Shown: positions 41,284 through 50,926, numbered from the stretch's first letter. The stretch: DNA of 58,419 bases from Lachnospiraceae bacterium (GCA_017938145.1 JAGBCB010000016.1:1-58419), one strand, 5' to 3'. The notes: generated by a model from the sequence alone, not told the origin. Program-made: numbers and translations.

Positions 41284-43122
41284 TTACTCCACTATATACT
41301 CTACTAAATTGTTCTTAAGATACTCAAATTCACTATATACCTGTAAATACTCCAGAAATGCATTTTCAGATATTGGCATATAGGAACTCTGATTCTGTAC
41401 ATGCAATGCATCCTGCGCCGCATCTGTCAGCATGTATTCCAACAAAGCCTCTGCCGCTTTCAGCTTATTTCCGCTCCGCTTGTAAATACTAAACTCCTCT
41501 GCCAAATGACTACGCTTATACTCCGGTTCAAACAACTGATATCTTCCGGCTGCCATGCTCTGCACCACATAATACTGTGTGCTATCACTGCTACTGTATC
41601 CTTGCTTTGTCTCCAAGAATTTATTAAATGGCTCTATTGAAAGCTGTGATAATTCTGCTCCTGTTTGTGCGTAAATCACATCAACATAAAAGCCTGTAGG
41701 TATACTAACTTCCGTCTCCGCAGTTGCTGCTAATACGCTAATTATATTACCTTCGACACGGTTCCAAATATCAGATGTTCCTGAAAGCATATTTTCTGTT
41801 GCCTTGTAGAAATTGACATTTTCAATAATATCCGGGCGTTCACTCTTCTCTAAATTCAAAAATTCATCTTCAATTGTCTTACTGTCTTTTACTACAACAG
41901 CCACCTCTATCTGTGGATATAATTGTCTAAACTGCTCGACAACCCCTTCATATCTTTGCTTTTCCGAGGCTCCATTTATCTCTGCGCCATCGACTGCCAC
42001 CCATAATATAATTTGGTCTTCAAAAATTTTATTTTTAACCAATCCAAAATAACCAGCTCCAAGTGCCACCGCTAAAAGAATCACTCCAACTGCTGCAAGG
42101 AAGCTTCTTCTGTTACGTTTCCGGCGTTTTAATTCTTCCTGCATGCTTCGTACTTTTTCTTTATGTAAATCGTCAATAAACTCTTTACTGCTTTTATACC
42201 GAAGCTCCGGTCGCACAGCCATCGCCCGCATTGTTACATTGTTTAATGCAGGAGAAACCATGGTAAGCATTGCCGGTTCCTGCATATTGTCTTCTTTCTC
42301 CCTGTCCGTACTTTCCAAAGGAACCTCATTCGTAAGCAGCCAATAAAGGGTTGCACCAACAGCATAAATATCCGTCCAAGGTCCAAGCTTACCATTTTCA
42401 CGATACTGCTCCGGTGGAGCAAATCCCGGCTTTAAAACAAGTTCATCCTCATCCTTCTGGATTTCCTTAGTTCTTGCTGCGCCAAAGTCAATTATTTTTA
42501 TCTTTCCATTTGGCATAATCAAAATATTGTCCGGTGCTATATCTAAATGAATTGCTTTTCGTTTATGAATCTCTTCAAGACCGAACAATACCTGCTTGAT
42601 AATTTCCAGAATTTCAGATTCCTGTAACCCGTTTTTCTTTTCTTTCACATACTGCTTTAATGTCTTTCCAGTCAAATACTCCATTACCATATAAGCAGTG
42701 CCATTTGCTCTGAATTTATCATAAGTGTTACACACATTTTCACAGTTATCAAACACACTCATAATATTTGCTTCCAGCCAAAAGTTATCTAAACCTCTTT
42801 TATATTCTGCTTCCCTTTTATTCGAAAAGACAGCTATGCTTTTTTCTCCTACAGACCTTGTTACCATGCTAACCGGAAAATATTCTTTAATAACTACCAC
42901 GCAATCAAGTCTCGTATCCCATGCCTTATAGATAATACCAAACCCTCCGGCGCCAACTACTTCACCAATAATATACTCTTTTCCCTGTTCCGTAGTTAAC
43001 ACCGTTCCCGGAGTCAAATAATACGGTTGTTTGCCCGGTTTCCCATCCACATAGCCACAATGCGGACACATACCGCCAACCGCTTCATACGTCCCAAAAC
43101 AGTTACAACATCTTCTTTGCAT
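41284..43122 (-). CDS. Transmembrane Ser/Thr kinase fused to an extracellular solute-binding-like domain
   Basis: 612 residues. Zinc ribbon (CCNCFGTYEAVGGMCPHCGY); kinase domain ~50-325 with GAGGFGI, Lys79, DFG (212-214) and a catalytic loop reading HLDIAPDN (192-199), so the usual HRD Arg is Leu; TM helix ~340-363. The outer ~245 residues start ILWVAVDGAEI and continue VVEQFRQLYPQIEVAVVVKD, with ERPDIIENV, resembling the N-lobe of an extracellular solute-binding protein. It is truncated relative to a full binding protein (about 400 residues). Loss of HRD Arg weakens activation-loop control but D194 remains. It could sense a ligand and signal to the T7SS. Confidence 0.8.
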   Translation of the reverse strand: MQRRCCNCFGTYEAVGGMCPHCGYVDGKPGKQPYYLTPGTVLTTEQGKEYIIGEVVGAGGFGIIYKAWDTRLDCVVVIKEYFPVSMVTRSVGEKSIAVFSNKREAEYKRGLDNFWLEANIMSVFDNCENVCNTYDKFRANGTAYMVMEYLTGKTLKQYVKEKKNGLQESEILEIIKQVLFGLEEIHKRKAIHLDIAPDNILIMPNGKIKIIDFGAARTKEIQKDEDELVLKPGFAPPEQYRENGKLGPWTDIYAVGATLYWLLTNEVPLESTDREKEDNMQEPAMLTMVSPALNNVTMRAMAVRPELRYKSSKEFIDDLHKEKVRSMQEELKRRKRNRRSFLAAVGVILLAVALGAGYFGLVKNKIFEDQIILWVAVDGAEINGASEKQRYEGVVEQFRQLYPQIEVAVVVKDSKTIEDEFLNLEKSERPDIIENVNFYKATENMLSGTSDIWNRVEGNIISVLAATAETEVSIPTGFYVDVIYAQTGAELSQLSIEPFNKFLETKQGYSSSDSTQYYVVQSMAAGRYQLFEPEYKRSHLAEEFSIYKRSGNKLKAAEALLEYMLTDAAQDALHVQNQSSYMPISENAFLEYLQVYSEFEYLKNNLVEYIVE

Positions 43123-43140
43123 GTCTTAATCCTCCGCACC

Positions 43141-43941
43141 TTATTTCTCTGCTTTTTCCCACATGAATTTTTCATTGCAAAATGGTACAAATAAAAATTC
43201 TGCCTCGCCAAGTTGGACTTTATCATATGCATTCAATGGTACAATTCCGGTAACCAAATCATCATTACAATAAGTCAGCCCTTTACCTTCTCCGCTTCTC
43301 AAAAGAAATTGGCGTTTCTTCGGTTCAAAAATAATATAGGCATGCTTTTCTCTTGAAATACTTCCTTCCTTTTTCATGCAGATATCCATAGATGAATCTC
43401 TGCCAATGGCACTCTGTCCGGATTTTATTTCAAAACTTTGACCGTAATGCGCTCCTTCAATACATACCAACCAGCCTGTTACCGGTTCTCCTCCGTCCTT
43501 TTGCGTATATATTGACGTTGTTTTCACAGAATCTATATCTCTATGCGTTTTGTTTTCCGATGTAGCAGCATTATACTCCGTGGATTCTTCCTGAACATCT
43601 TCTGCCACATCGGTATCATCTTCTTCAAAACTCCAAAACGAACGTGTCTTATGTTCTTCATTATCCGAATTACTTACTGATTTTTTGACACTCCGAACCG
43701 GCTCCTTGGAAACAGAAGAACTTCCGGAAGGATTAGGCTCCGTTACAACACTGTTCTTTACTTCTTTCTCAGACTTACCTTTACCAAAAATACTAAACCT
43801 TTTCTTTCCACTCTCTGAAACTTCACTATTTTCAACCTCTACTGTTATCTCCGCCTTAGCCTCCTGTGAACCACAATGCGGACACAGTGTACTGGCATCT
43901 ACATCATAAAAATGTCCTTTTACACATCTTACTTTTCTCAT
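43141..43941 (-). CDS. FHA-domain protein with N-terminal zinc-ribbon segment
   Basis: 266 residues. A short N-terminal Cys motif (CVKGHFYDVDASTLCPHCGS), a ~100-residue Ser/Thr/Glu-rich disordered region, and a C-terminal FHA domain with SAIGRDSSMDI and SISREKHAYIIFEP, which binds phosphothreonine. The threonines just before the FHA domain (KTTSIYT) are plausible kinase sites. It lies between kinases and phosphatases and probably acts as their phospho-dependent adaptor. Confidence 0.88.
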   Translation of the reverse strand: MRKVRCVKGHFYDVDASTLCPHCGSQEAKAEITVEVENSEVSESGKKRFSIFGKGKSEKEVKNSVVTEPNPSGSSSVSKEPVRSVKKSVSNSDNEEHKTRSFWSFEEDDTDVAEDVQEESTEYNAATSENKTHRDIDSVKTTSIYTQKDGGEPVTGWLVCIEGAHYGQSFEIKSGQSAIGRDSSMDICMKKEGSISREKHAYIIFEPKKRQFLLRSGEGKGLTYCNDDLVTGIVPLNAYDKVQLGEAEFLFVPFCNEKFMWEKAEK

Positions 43942-43953
43942 AAAGTACCTCCA

Positions 43954-44751
43954 CTATTTTAATCTTAAAAGAATAATACTTGTGTTATCCTGATATGAGC
44001 TTTTTTTCTCATTAGCTTTTTGCAATAAGCCTTCACCCACTCTACTAAGATCTTTAGGATTACGGGCAATAATTTCCAGCATTTCCTTCTCTGATAACAA
44101 CTTATACAACCCGTCTGACTGAAGACAAAGAACATGATTCCTATCAAGTAAAATAGGTTCCTCTGCTATATATTGTTCTTTTATCTCTCCCAGACCAAGA
44201 TAGCCCGTTAGTGCTGCCGCCTTGGATTGTTCCTTTTCGTATATTTCACGTGTAATTTCTCCGCTTCTCAGTTGCCTTTCTAATTGCTCACCATAATTAT
44301 GGTCCTGTGACATCTGAGTTAAACAATTACCATCGTAATAATAAATCCGCGAATCACCAACATTTGCATAGTACACCTTTCGTCCGGCAATCAAAGCAAT
44401 CAGAACCGTACAACCTGCCTTTAGTTGTCTTCCTTCCGGATTTTTCAAAAAATATACCTCTTCGTCTGCAATCTCAATTGCTTTGCGCAGAAATTCCTGT
44501 GGATTACTTTTCCAATCCTGTTCCGATGCAAACTGCATAATTTCCGATACGGCCTTTTCCGCAGCAGTTCTTCCGTTTCCCAAGCCACCCATGCCATCGC
44601 ACAAAACCAACACCATACCCATGTCTTGTTCCATGCATTCAAAAACGTCCTCTTGCTTATCGCAGGTTCCAATGACACTATAAGCCTCTACGGCGTAAAA
44701 TGAATTTTCCAAACTGTAATGACGGTTTGCATTCCTTCTCTGATCCGCCAT
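43954..44751 (-). CDS. PP2C-family protein phosphatase
   Basis: 265 residues with PP2C motifs: VLVLCDGMGGLGNGRTAA (metal-binding Asp and GG) and GCTVLIALI, VYYANVGDSRIYYY, QSDGLYKLL and SSYQDNTSIILL. It should dephosphorylate Ser/Thr targets of the neighbouring kinases. Its N-terminus is less canonical than the upstream PP2C: the usual first acidic motif (REKNED) is replaced by GTCDKQEDVFE. The gap to the other PP2C gene is 3 bases. Confidence 0.9.
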   Translation of the reverse strand: MADQRRNANRHYSLENSFYAVEAYSVIGTCDKQEDVFECMEQDMGMVLVLCDGMGGLGNGRTAAEKAVSEIMQFASEQDWKSNPQEFLRKAIEIADEEVYFLKNPEGRQLKAGCTVLIALIAGRKVYYANVGDSRIYYYDGNCLTQMSQDHNYGEQLERQLRSGEITREIYEKEQSKAAALTGYLGLGEIKEQYIAEEPILLDRNHVLCLQSDGLYKLLSEKEMLEIIARNPKDLSRVGEGLLQKANEKKSSYQDNTSIILLRLK

Positions 44752-44754
44752 ATT

Positions 44755-45489
44755 CTAATCCTCCTCTATAAACACAGCCCCTGCTGTATAGTTATCCATT
44801 TCTTTCCCTTTTCCGTTCTTTTCAACGATTCTTCTCATTTTTTCCAGCCACTCATCCGGTGTTTTGGACCACCTCAGACACCACTTCATTTGAGACTCCG
44901 TAATCAGTTCCCAAAAGCCGTCACTGCAAAGCAAAAACGCCTTTGTCTTTGCCACGTCAATTTCTTCCAAAAAGTCAATGGGATCGTTCTCCCACTCGCT
45001 TCCAAAAACACGAAGCAGGCTGCTCCTATCCTCATGATACCGTATATCTTTTTCTCTGATATCTCCGGCCAAAGCTAACATTTGCGGCACACTGTGGTCA
45101 ATCGTGCGTATGTATTTTCCGTTCTTTAAAAAAGCATATCCTCTGGAATCTCCTACGTACGCCAAATAAGCCCTATCATTTGTTAATGATAAGGCTACTG
45201 CGGTGGTTTTCATCGCATTCACTGCGTTTTCTTGTTTTTGCTTTTCCAAAAGACACTGCTGGGCCTCCCTTAAAGTCTCTGCCAGCCCTTCTTCATTGTC
45301 TTCACATAAAGTTCCCTTCTCAACAATTGTTTCTGCCACAATTTTTGATGCTACTTCTCCCTTATCATGGCCTCCCAATCCATCCGCTACCACAAGAACT
45401 AACTTTCCATTGCTCTCTTTAACGGCAATGGAATCCTCATTTATCTCTCTTGTCCCGGGTAGCGAAAGCGTTGCATATTTATACCCCAT
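44755..45489 (-). CDS. PP2C-family protein phosphatase
   Basis: 244 residues with REINEDSI, LVVADGLGGHDKGEVAS, AYVGDSRGYAF, LCSDGFWEL and DNYTAGAVF, all five canonical PP2C motifs. AGGAGAGAAAGG precedes the ATG. It is the first of the signalling genes after the substrate modules. Confidence 0.92.
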   Translation of the reverse strand: MGYKYATLSLPGTREINEDSIAVKESNGKLVLVVADGLGGHDKGEVASKIVAETIVEKGTLCEDNEEGLAETLREAQQCLLEKQKQENAVNAMKTTAVALSLTNDRAYLAYVGDSRGYAFLKNGKYIRTIDHSVPQMLALAGDIREKDIRYHEDRSSLLRVFGSEWENDPIDFLEEIDVAKTKAFLLCSDGFWELITESQMKWCLRWSKTPDEWLEKMRRIVEKNGKGKEMDNYTAGAVFIEED

Positions 45490-45513
45490 ATCCCTTTCTC
45501 TCCTCCTGGAAAT

Positions 45514-45798
45514 TTATTGCTCTAGATTTAAGTTTTCTCTTAATTTTCCTTTTCCAATAAGTTCCATAAGATTCTCATAGCTATTGTCTTTGTACCCCTC
45601 ATGAAGAATCTCGGTAATGTCTTTATGGTTAATAAAGAAAAACACCCTGCTGTCATATGCTCCCATTGGATATCTTACTGCTGAATAATCTCTGGTATCA
45701 CCCTCCTTATTTGTAGGAAAATACCCTACAATCATAAAGCATATTTTACTTTCTTTATCTAGTTTAATGATTGACCCAATTGGCAATAACCGTTCCAT
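45514..45798 (-). CDS. DUF4176 protein (T7SS-associated)
   Basis: 94 residues starting LLPIGSIIKLDKESKICFMIVGY, the DUF4176 pattern, followed by YSAVRYPMGAYDSRVFFFIN. DUF4176 genes accompany WXG/LXG-type secreted substrates and are thought to act in the cytoplasm as partners. It follows the second substrate gene by 15 bases and is a distant paralogue of the protein at 47233. Confidence 0.85.
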   Translation of the reverse strand: MERLLPIGSIIKLDKESKICFMIVGYFPTNKEGDTRDYSAVRYPMGAYDSRVFFFINHKDITEILHEGYKDNSYENLMELIGKGKLRENLNLEQ

Positions 45799-45813
45799 TA
45801 CATTTCCTCCATT

Positions 45814-47169
45814 TTAGCCAAAAATATTATCCCATAATTTTCCCGCACCATCTGCAATTGCTTTACCGGCCGAAGACAGTCCATCTCCAATTCCTTCAAC
45901 CATAATACCTAATCCGTTTGTCCAACTGTCCCATGAACTATTTTCCATAATCAAATCTTTCATTCGTCCGGTAGCATCAAACACTGCAGCCAGGCCCGTT
46001 TTATCCGAGACATTTTCATACATTGCTTCCAAATCAATTCCCACCATACCGGTCATCTGTTTTACCGGATAGTACCCAATCGCAAGGACCGATGGGTCAA
46101 ACACGGTATCCATTGCCACATCCAATGCAGAATGTGCAAATGTATTGTAATAAACCTCTTTTGTTGTAATTCCGTCCTGCGTAATACTTGTAAGCCAGTT
46201 TGTGACCATATTTGCTCCGTAATCGATAAGCATATTTGCTGGCTTAATTACCGAGAATTGGCAGTCTTTTGTTAATGCTTTTATGCTGTCTGTTTTCTTC
46301 AATGTACCGGAAATAAGATTTATAAATCCACTTGCTCCCTCTGCCATTTTTTCGGAATTTCCGGTATAAAGCCCCTCTCCATAATTTTTAATACTATCTA
46401 CTATATCCAAAGTTGTATCGATTGCATCAATAAACTCAAAACCCGCCTTTACTTCTTCCGGCCACTTAAACTTTTCCTGAGTCAATATCTCATAGGTTTT
46501 GGATATATTTTTGATTTTTTTGCTTTGAGACTTTATCCATGAAACATTTTCTTGTAGTTGCTCGTACGAATTTCCTTCCTGACTAAATAAAGATTTATAT
46601 TCCTTATAGCCATCGACAACAGCATATCCATACAGGCCTAATATTCCATCGTTAACGTCAATTATTTCCGACATTATTTTGCCACTTGGACCGCCCAATG
46701 TTTCCATACATTCTTCAATTTTATTTATAAAATCATTCTTTTCCTCTAATAACGTAGTAGAAGAAAACAACTCATCCAGTGTCTCCAATACATCTGCTCT
46801 GGATAACGGCTGATTTGATTCTACAAGCAGATTACTCAGGTATTCCAAAGCACTGTTTATATTCCAGCTCTCTTCTGCCACATTCCCGTTTTCATAAGTA
46901 TGTAAAATGCCCTGTTCCGTTTGCCGATATTCTGTCACACAATCATTAAGTACTGCGCTCAACCTTTTTAAGCCATTGTGTTGTTCAGAGATATCTTCTA
47001 TATTACTTTTTATACGATTTCTGATACTTGAGTTTGCCGCATCGTACTGTACAATCTTTGCCAATATACCGGTTACCTCTGAGCCTACGGAATTTATTTC
47101 AGACGCAATGTTCTTCTCCCTTTCCGCCAACTGCGTCACAATATCAATATGAACTGCAAACTGTCCCAT
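45814..47169 (-). CDS. Putative T7SS substrate, paralogue of the protein at 47546
   Basis: 451 residues. The N-terminal ~100 residues are helical and match the other substrate (AVHIDIVTQLAEREKNIASE, SSIRNRIKSNIEDIS, YRQTEQ). The rest is alpha-helical with Gly-rich hydrophobic stretches (GLGIMVEGIGDGLSSAGKAI near the C-terminus). No signal peptide and no WXG motif. The pattern (helical targeting region followed by a long variable region, with DUF4176 next) suggests an LXG-like secreted effector; the C-terminal activity is unknown. Confidence 0.7.
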   Translation of the reverse strand: MGQFAVHIDIVTQLAEREKNIASEINSVGSEVTGILAKIVQYDAANSSIRNRIKSNIEDISEQHNGLKRLSAVLNDCVTEYRQTEQGILHTYENGNVAEESWNINSALEYLSNLLVESNQPLSRADVLETLDELFSSTTLLEEKNDFINKIEECMETLGGPSGKIMSEIIDVNDGILGLYGYAVVDGYKEYKSLFSQEGNSYEQLQENVSWIKSQSKKIKNISKTYEILTQEKFKWPEEVKAGFEFIDAIDTTLDIVDSIKNYGEGLYTGNSEKMAEGASGFINLISGTLKKTDSIKALTKDCQFSVIKPANMLIDYGANMVTNWLTSITQDGITTKEVYYNTFAHSALDVAMDTVFDPSVLAIGYYPVKQMTGMVGIDLEAMYENVSDKTGLAAVFDATGRMKDLIMENSSWDSWTNGLGIMVEGIGDGLSSAGKAIADGAGKLWDNIFG

Positions 47170-47232
47170 ATCTTCCTCCTGCTTTTAATCAACTTTATAA
47201 AACATGCTATCAGACCATCGTATAATATAGCG

Positions 47233-47535
47233 TTACTCTTCTTTCGCTTTATTCACTTCCTTATAAAACTCACTCAGATTATAGATAAATTCCTGTCTTT
47301 CAATATCTTCAAATCCTCGGAAATGCACTTTCACCACATCTTCATGATTGAATAAATATTGCATCGTCTCCGACATATTTCCTTCCGGATACGGAACTCC
47401 TATATAGTCGTATTCCACGCCTTTATCAGGCACCGCCTGAATAATACCAAAAATCATCAATCTCTTTGTTCCGTTTTTTAATGTTACAATTGTTCCGATT
47501 GGTAATAAATCCCGTACTTTCTTTTCCATATCCAT
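47233..47535 (-). CDS. DUF4176 protein (T7SS-associated)
   Basis: 100 residues: DLLPIGTIVTLKNGTKRLMIFG near the N-terminus and YDYIGVPYPEGNM, then a helical tail. It lies 10 bases after its substrate gene (47546-48979), paralleling the downstream pair. Confidence 0.87.
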   Translation of the reverse strand: MDMEKKVRDLLPIGTIVTLKNGTKRLMIFGIIQAVPDKGVEYDYIGVPYPEGNMSETMQYLFNHEDVVKVHFRGFEDIERQEFIYNLSEFYKEVNKAKEE

Positions 47536-47545
47536 TAACCTCCGT

Positions 47546-48979
47546 TTACCATGCTAATAATGATTTAAATCCCTGACCAATAGAAGAAAAACCTGCTTTT
47601 GCTGATTCCCATCCGTCTTTTATAGCATTTCCAACACCAGAAACCACTTTCTGTGTCCCCTTGCAAATAGCATCACCAACTGCTTTTCCTGTTTCTTCTA
47701 CAAATTCACCGACTGTTTTAACTACATCAGAAGCAACCTCTAGGGTTCCTGCTGCAACATCAACAATCGTGTCTGAAACAACCTCAGTAAAATCTTTTCC
47801 AAACAATTTCTCAGAACCCCAATCGAGTAAGAATTTCGCTCCTACTGTACATGCACCCACCAGAAGAACCGGAGCTCCGATTGGAGTAGCTGCCAAAGCC
47901 GCTGTAACAGCTACTCCGATTCCCCAATCTACCGCAAAATCTACCGTCGTTTCTGTAACAGTTTCAAAAAACGCTCGTCCTGCACCAATTTCACCGTCCA
48001 TATATTCTTCATAGTTTTCATTGGCATTCATAGCAAAATCAACAACTACACCAGCATAGGCAAAAAATGTTTTTGAGCCTCCTTTGGAAAAGTCATCCAA
48101 GATTCCATCCTGTTTGCTTACATTTTCTGCAAATCTTGCACCCCAACTTCCTGCTGTGGATGCCGTACCTCCCATTGCATCAGTCATACCAAACAACCTA
48201 GCAATTTTTTCTTCCTTGGCCCAATTAGGAGCATATTTTGCTAATTTAGCCAGCTCCTCATTACCGGTCTGCCACTTACTCAGTGTTTTCATCATTGAAA
48301 ATCCGCCTTTCAATGTTCCCAATGATTCAGAATGCCACTCATCCTCGTCGAATTCTTCATTCGGATCTTTTGTTATCTGACCTCCGACAATCCTGCCGAC
48401 AAAAGAAGACAGAGCACCGATATATCCTGCTCCGGCTGCGTAGTCGTAAAGTGAACCAATTGCCTCATCACGAACAGAATAATCATTTTCTTTTTCTATC
48501 TCATTCGTTGTACTTTCTCGTCCAATCTCTGCTAACTTACAGAGTCCGGCAAGCGTAGTCATCCCTGCCGGTTGTAATGTATGTAAATATTTTAAATATT
48601 TTTCAATTTCACTTTGTGAATTTCCCTTTATTGCCGAAAATCCACCACCAAGAAAATGTGCAAAAACACCGTCTTCACCATTTTCCATCCACTGTTGCTG
48701 TAGTCCCAACAACAACATCTTTCTTTCTGTCTGCTGATACTCTTCTGCACACGATTCAAGAGTATTACCCATTTTATTTATCTCACTTTGGCATTCGGAA
48801 ATGCTTCTAATTGCATCTTTTAACCTATTCCTGATACTTGAACTTACTACACCTTCCTGCGTCATTCTACGCAGTGTTCCTGATACATTCGATGATATAG
48901 CGGCAACTTCTGATGCTATATCTTTTTCACGTCCAGCTAGTTGTTCCAATATATCAATTCGAACCTCAAACCGCCCCAT
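47546..48979 (-). CDS. Putative T7SS substrate with glycine-rich hydrophobic C-terminal half
   Basis: 477 residues. The N-terminus (FEVRIDILEQLAGREKDIAS, SSIRNRLKDAIRSI, EEYQQTERKM) is shared with the 45814 protein. Residues ~330-400 have an Ala/Gly-rich hydrophobic segment (VDWGIGVAVTAALAATPIGA) that could insert into a membrane. The C-terminus is an amphipathic helical repeat region (VVKTVGEFVEETGKAVGD). No catalytic motif is seen. It could be a pore-forming toxin or a structural substrate. Confidence 0.7.
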   Translation of the reverse strand: MGRFEVRIDILEQLAGREKDIASEVAAISSNVSGTLRRMTQEGVVSSSIRNRLKDAIRSISECQSEINKMGNTLESCAEEYQQTERKMLLLGLQQQWMENGEDGVFAHFLGGGFSAIKGNSQSEIEKYLKYLHTLQPAGMTTLAGLCKLAEIGRESTTNEIEKENDYSVRDEAIGSLYDYAAGAGYIGALSSFVGRIVGGQITKDPNEEFDEDEWHSESLGTLKGGFSMMKTLSKWQTGNEELAKLAKYAPNWAKEEKIARLFGMTDAMGGTASTAGSWGARFAENVSKQDGILDDFSKGGSKTFFAYAGVVVDFAMNANENYEEYMDGEIGAGRAFFETVTETTVDFAVDWGIGVAVTAALAATPIGAPVLLVGACTVGAKFLLDWGSEKLFGKDFTEVVSDTIVDVAAGTLEVASDVVKTVGEFVEETGKAVGDAICKGTQKVVSGVGNAIKDGWESAKAGFSSIGQGFKSLLAW

Positions 48980-49060
48980 GTTCTCCTCCCAATTTCGTTA
49001 TCTGGGATTCCCCGGAGGCTTTTTCCCCGGGGAATCCAAAACACCATACCACCTTACCTG

Positions 49061-49375
49061 TTATACGATAATATCTGCTGCGAGGGTATTCGCACGTTCT
49101 TCATTTAACTGCTCAGTATTGATGAATCTTTCAGCCATTTCATTTAGATCTTTTACATGCTCATTTACTTTGGCTGTCAACGTCGAAATATCATCCTGTA
49201 ACTGATTAAATCGATTGATATATGCCTGGGAAGCCTCCCCCTGCCACTTTGCGCCAAGTCCATTTACCTGATCTACCATCGTGTTTGTCATATTTTGAAG
49301 CTGAATCATTACGTTATTAAATTCAGTTGCTGTACTTTCTAATACTTCCGGAGTAACTAAAATTGTACCTTCCAT
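49061..49375 (-). CDS. WXG100 family protein (EsxA-like)
   Basis: 104 residues forming a helical hairpin with the turn motif GAKWQGEA at about 42-49. A secreted dimeric T7SS substrate by family. AAAGGAG precedes the ATG. Confidence 0.9.
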   Translation of the reverse strand: MEGTILVTPEVLESTATEFNNVMIQLQNMTNTMVDQVNGLGAKWQGEASQAYINRFNQLQDDISTLTAKVNEHVKDLNEMAERFINTEQLNEERANTLAADIIV

Positions 49376-49400
49376 AGTAATAATCTCCTTTCTCTTCTCA

Positions 49401-49700
49401 CTAATATCTCTTGGTCATTGCTGTATCTACATTAAGACTTTCTGCCTTTTCATATTCTGCAGCTATCTGTTCCAAGGTGTAACAATACTTTTCAATTTCA
49501 GCAATGAACTTGTCCATATACGCCTTATCATTCATAAAGGAAGCATGAAAAGCATCATGAGATGGACCGCTCCACTGACTGTTCAATGAAGACTCCGCTC
49601 CTTCTAACTGAGCTACCTGTGTTTTAAAATTAGAATTCTGTTCTCTCAGAGATGTTGCAGTAGCTCGTAATTCTGTTGGTGTTACAAGAATTTGTGCCAT
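49401..49700 (-). CDS. WXG100 family protein
   Basis: 99 residues, helical hairpin with the turn SQWSGPSHDAF at about 41-51. A C-terminal YEKAE resembles the YxxxD/E export signal. It may heterodimerise with the next WXG protein. Confidence 0.9.
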   Translation of the reverse strand: MAQILVTPTELRATATSLREQNSNFKTQVAQLEGAESSLNSQWSGPSHDAFHASFMNDKAYMDKFIAEIEKYCYTLEQIAAEYEKAESLNVDTAMTKRY

Positions 49701-49784
49701 AATTGTTTTCCTCCTAAATTCGTATTTTTATATATTTGAAGCATATCTGCCTCGTTTCCTGTAATTATGAGGCTAATAAAATTC

Positions 49785-50273
49785 TTAACCCCGTCGGCCT
49801 CCGCCTGCACTGTATCCGCCACCGGAGCTTCCTGATGTGCTTGCTTTTGCGGTATCAATGGACGATAATGTTTCTTTGAGTACCTCTGATGCTACTTTTC
49901 CTGCAACACCACCCGACATCCCAGCCACATTCGAAATAACATTGACAGTCTGTTTCGCCAACTCTCTCTGTTTTTCTTGATAAATGCGAAGATTTTCCAT
50001 TTCTGCCGCATATGTATTCTGCGCATTGCTCCTAATCGTAGCTGCAATATTTCTTAGTGCTTTTGCCGTGTTTGCAATATCTGCTTGAAGTGCTTCTCCT
50101 TTTCTCAGATATTTTTCTGCATTCTCACCCTTCCATGCCACGCGGAGTTCTTCAAAAACTCCTTCTAAGGAACCGTTTGCCAATTTGGTCAGGCGACCTG
50201 CTTCGTCTTCCAATTCAGAAGCATATTCTTTTGCCATTGCCAAATCGGCTTTAATCTGTCTTTCTGTCAGCAT
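49785..50273 (-). CDS. WXG-like protein with long helical and Gly-rich tail
   Basis: 162 residues. The WXG-type hairpin has turn RVAWKGENAEKY (~45-56); a longer second helix is followed by a Gly/Val region and a Ser/Gly-rich tail (SGSSGGGYSAGGG). Longer than a typical WXG100 protein; could be a distinct substrate or a component bridging substrate and channel. Confidence 0.8.
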   Translation of the reverse strand: MLTERQIKADLAMAKEYASELEDEAGRLTKLANGSLEGVFEELRVAWKGENAEKYLRKGEALQADIANTAKALRNIAATIRSNAQNTYAAEMENLRIYQEKQRELAKQTVNVISNVAGMSGGVAGKVASEVLKETLSSIDTAKASTSGSSGGGYSAGGGRRG

Positions 50274-50285
50274 ACATTCACCTCC

Positions 50286-50603
50286 TTATACCAATACATC
50301 TCCCGGCAATTCGTTCGCCAATTGTTCTAAATGAAGTTCTTTGTCACTATATCTTTGCGCAATTTCCAGCAAATCTTTAGGATGTTCCTCTAAGCGTTTT
50401 AAAACCGACTCCTGCTCTTTGATTGCATCCTGATACATTTCCCGGTAAAAGCTTCCTGCTTCTCCAAGCCAATAGCTTTCTGTTTTTTCTACCAAAGATG
50501 TCATTGTAGAAAACTTTTCCCGTATGCTGCTTACCTTTCTTTGCAGTTCGGAGGCCTTTACTACCAGTTCTTCCGGCTTAACACTAATTGTTCCTTCACC
50601 CAT
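50286..50603 (-). CDS. WXG100 family protein
   Basis: 105 residues, helical hairpin with turn ESYWLGEAGSFY (~41-52). A cluster of like proteins on both sides suggests specific heterodimers. Confidence 0.87.
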   Translation of the reverse strand: MGEGTISVKPEELVVKASELQRKVSSIREKFSTMTSLVEKTESYWLGEAGSFYREMYQDAIKEQESVLKRLEEHPKDLLEIAQRYSDKELHLEQLANELPGDVLV

Positions 50604-50623
50604 GCCTTTTTCTCCTCCCTACA

Positions 50624-50926
50624 TCATATCCGTAAACTATCTATCTTCTGTCCAACCGAACTCTCGCATTTTTCATAGGCCAATCTGGCATTCTGCATAC
50701 CCTTCAATATTTCCTCCATATTCACCTGCATATCCAACCACACCTGACGGTCCGCATTGTATTGCTTAGTAAAAACATTTTTAGCATCTCCCTGCCACAT
50801 CGTATTCAGCGAAGCAATCAGTGTATCCATTTCATCCATTTCCTTTTTTAATCCAGACAAAACCTCTTCCATATCCTGTGTATCCTGCGCCAGGCTACCG
50901 GTATTTACTTCAATCACATTCTCCAT
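50624..50926 (-). CDS. WXG100 family protein
   Basis: 100 residues, helical hairpin with turn LNTMWQGDAKNVF (~40-52). AGGAG fits the ATG at 50926; the longer frame overlaps the upstream gene. Confidence 0.87.
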   Translation of the reverse strand: MENVIEVNTGSLAQDTQDMEEVLSGLKKEMDEMDTLIASLNTMWQGDAKNVFTKQYNADRQVWLDMQVNMEEILKGMQNARLAYEKCESSVGQKIDSLRI

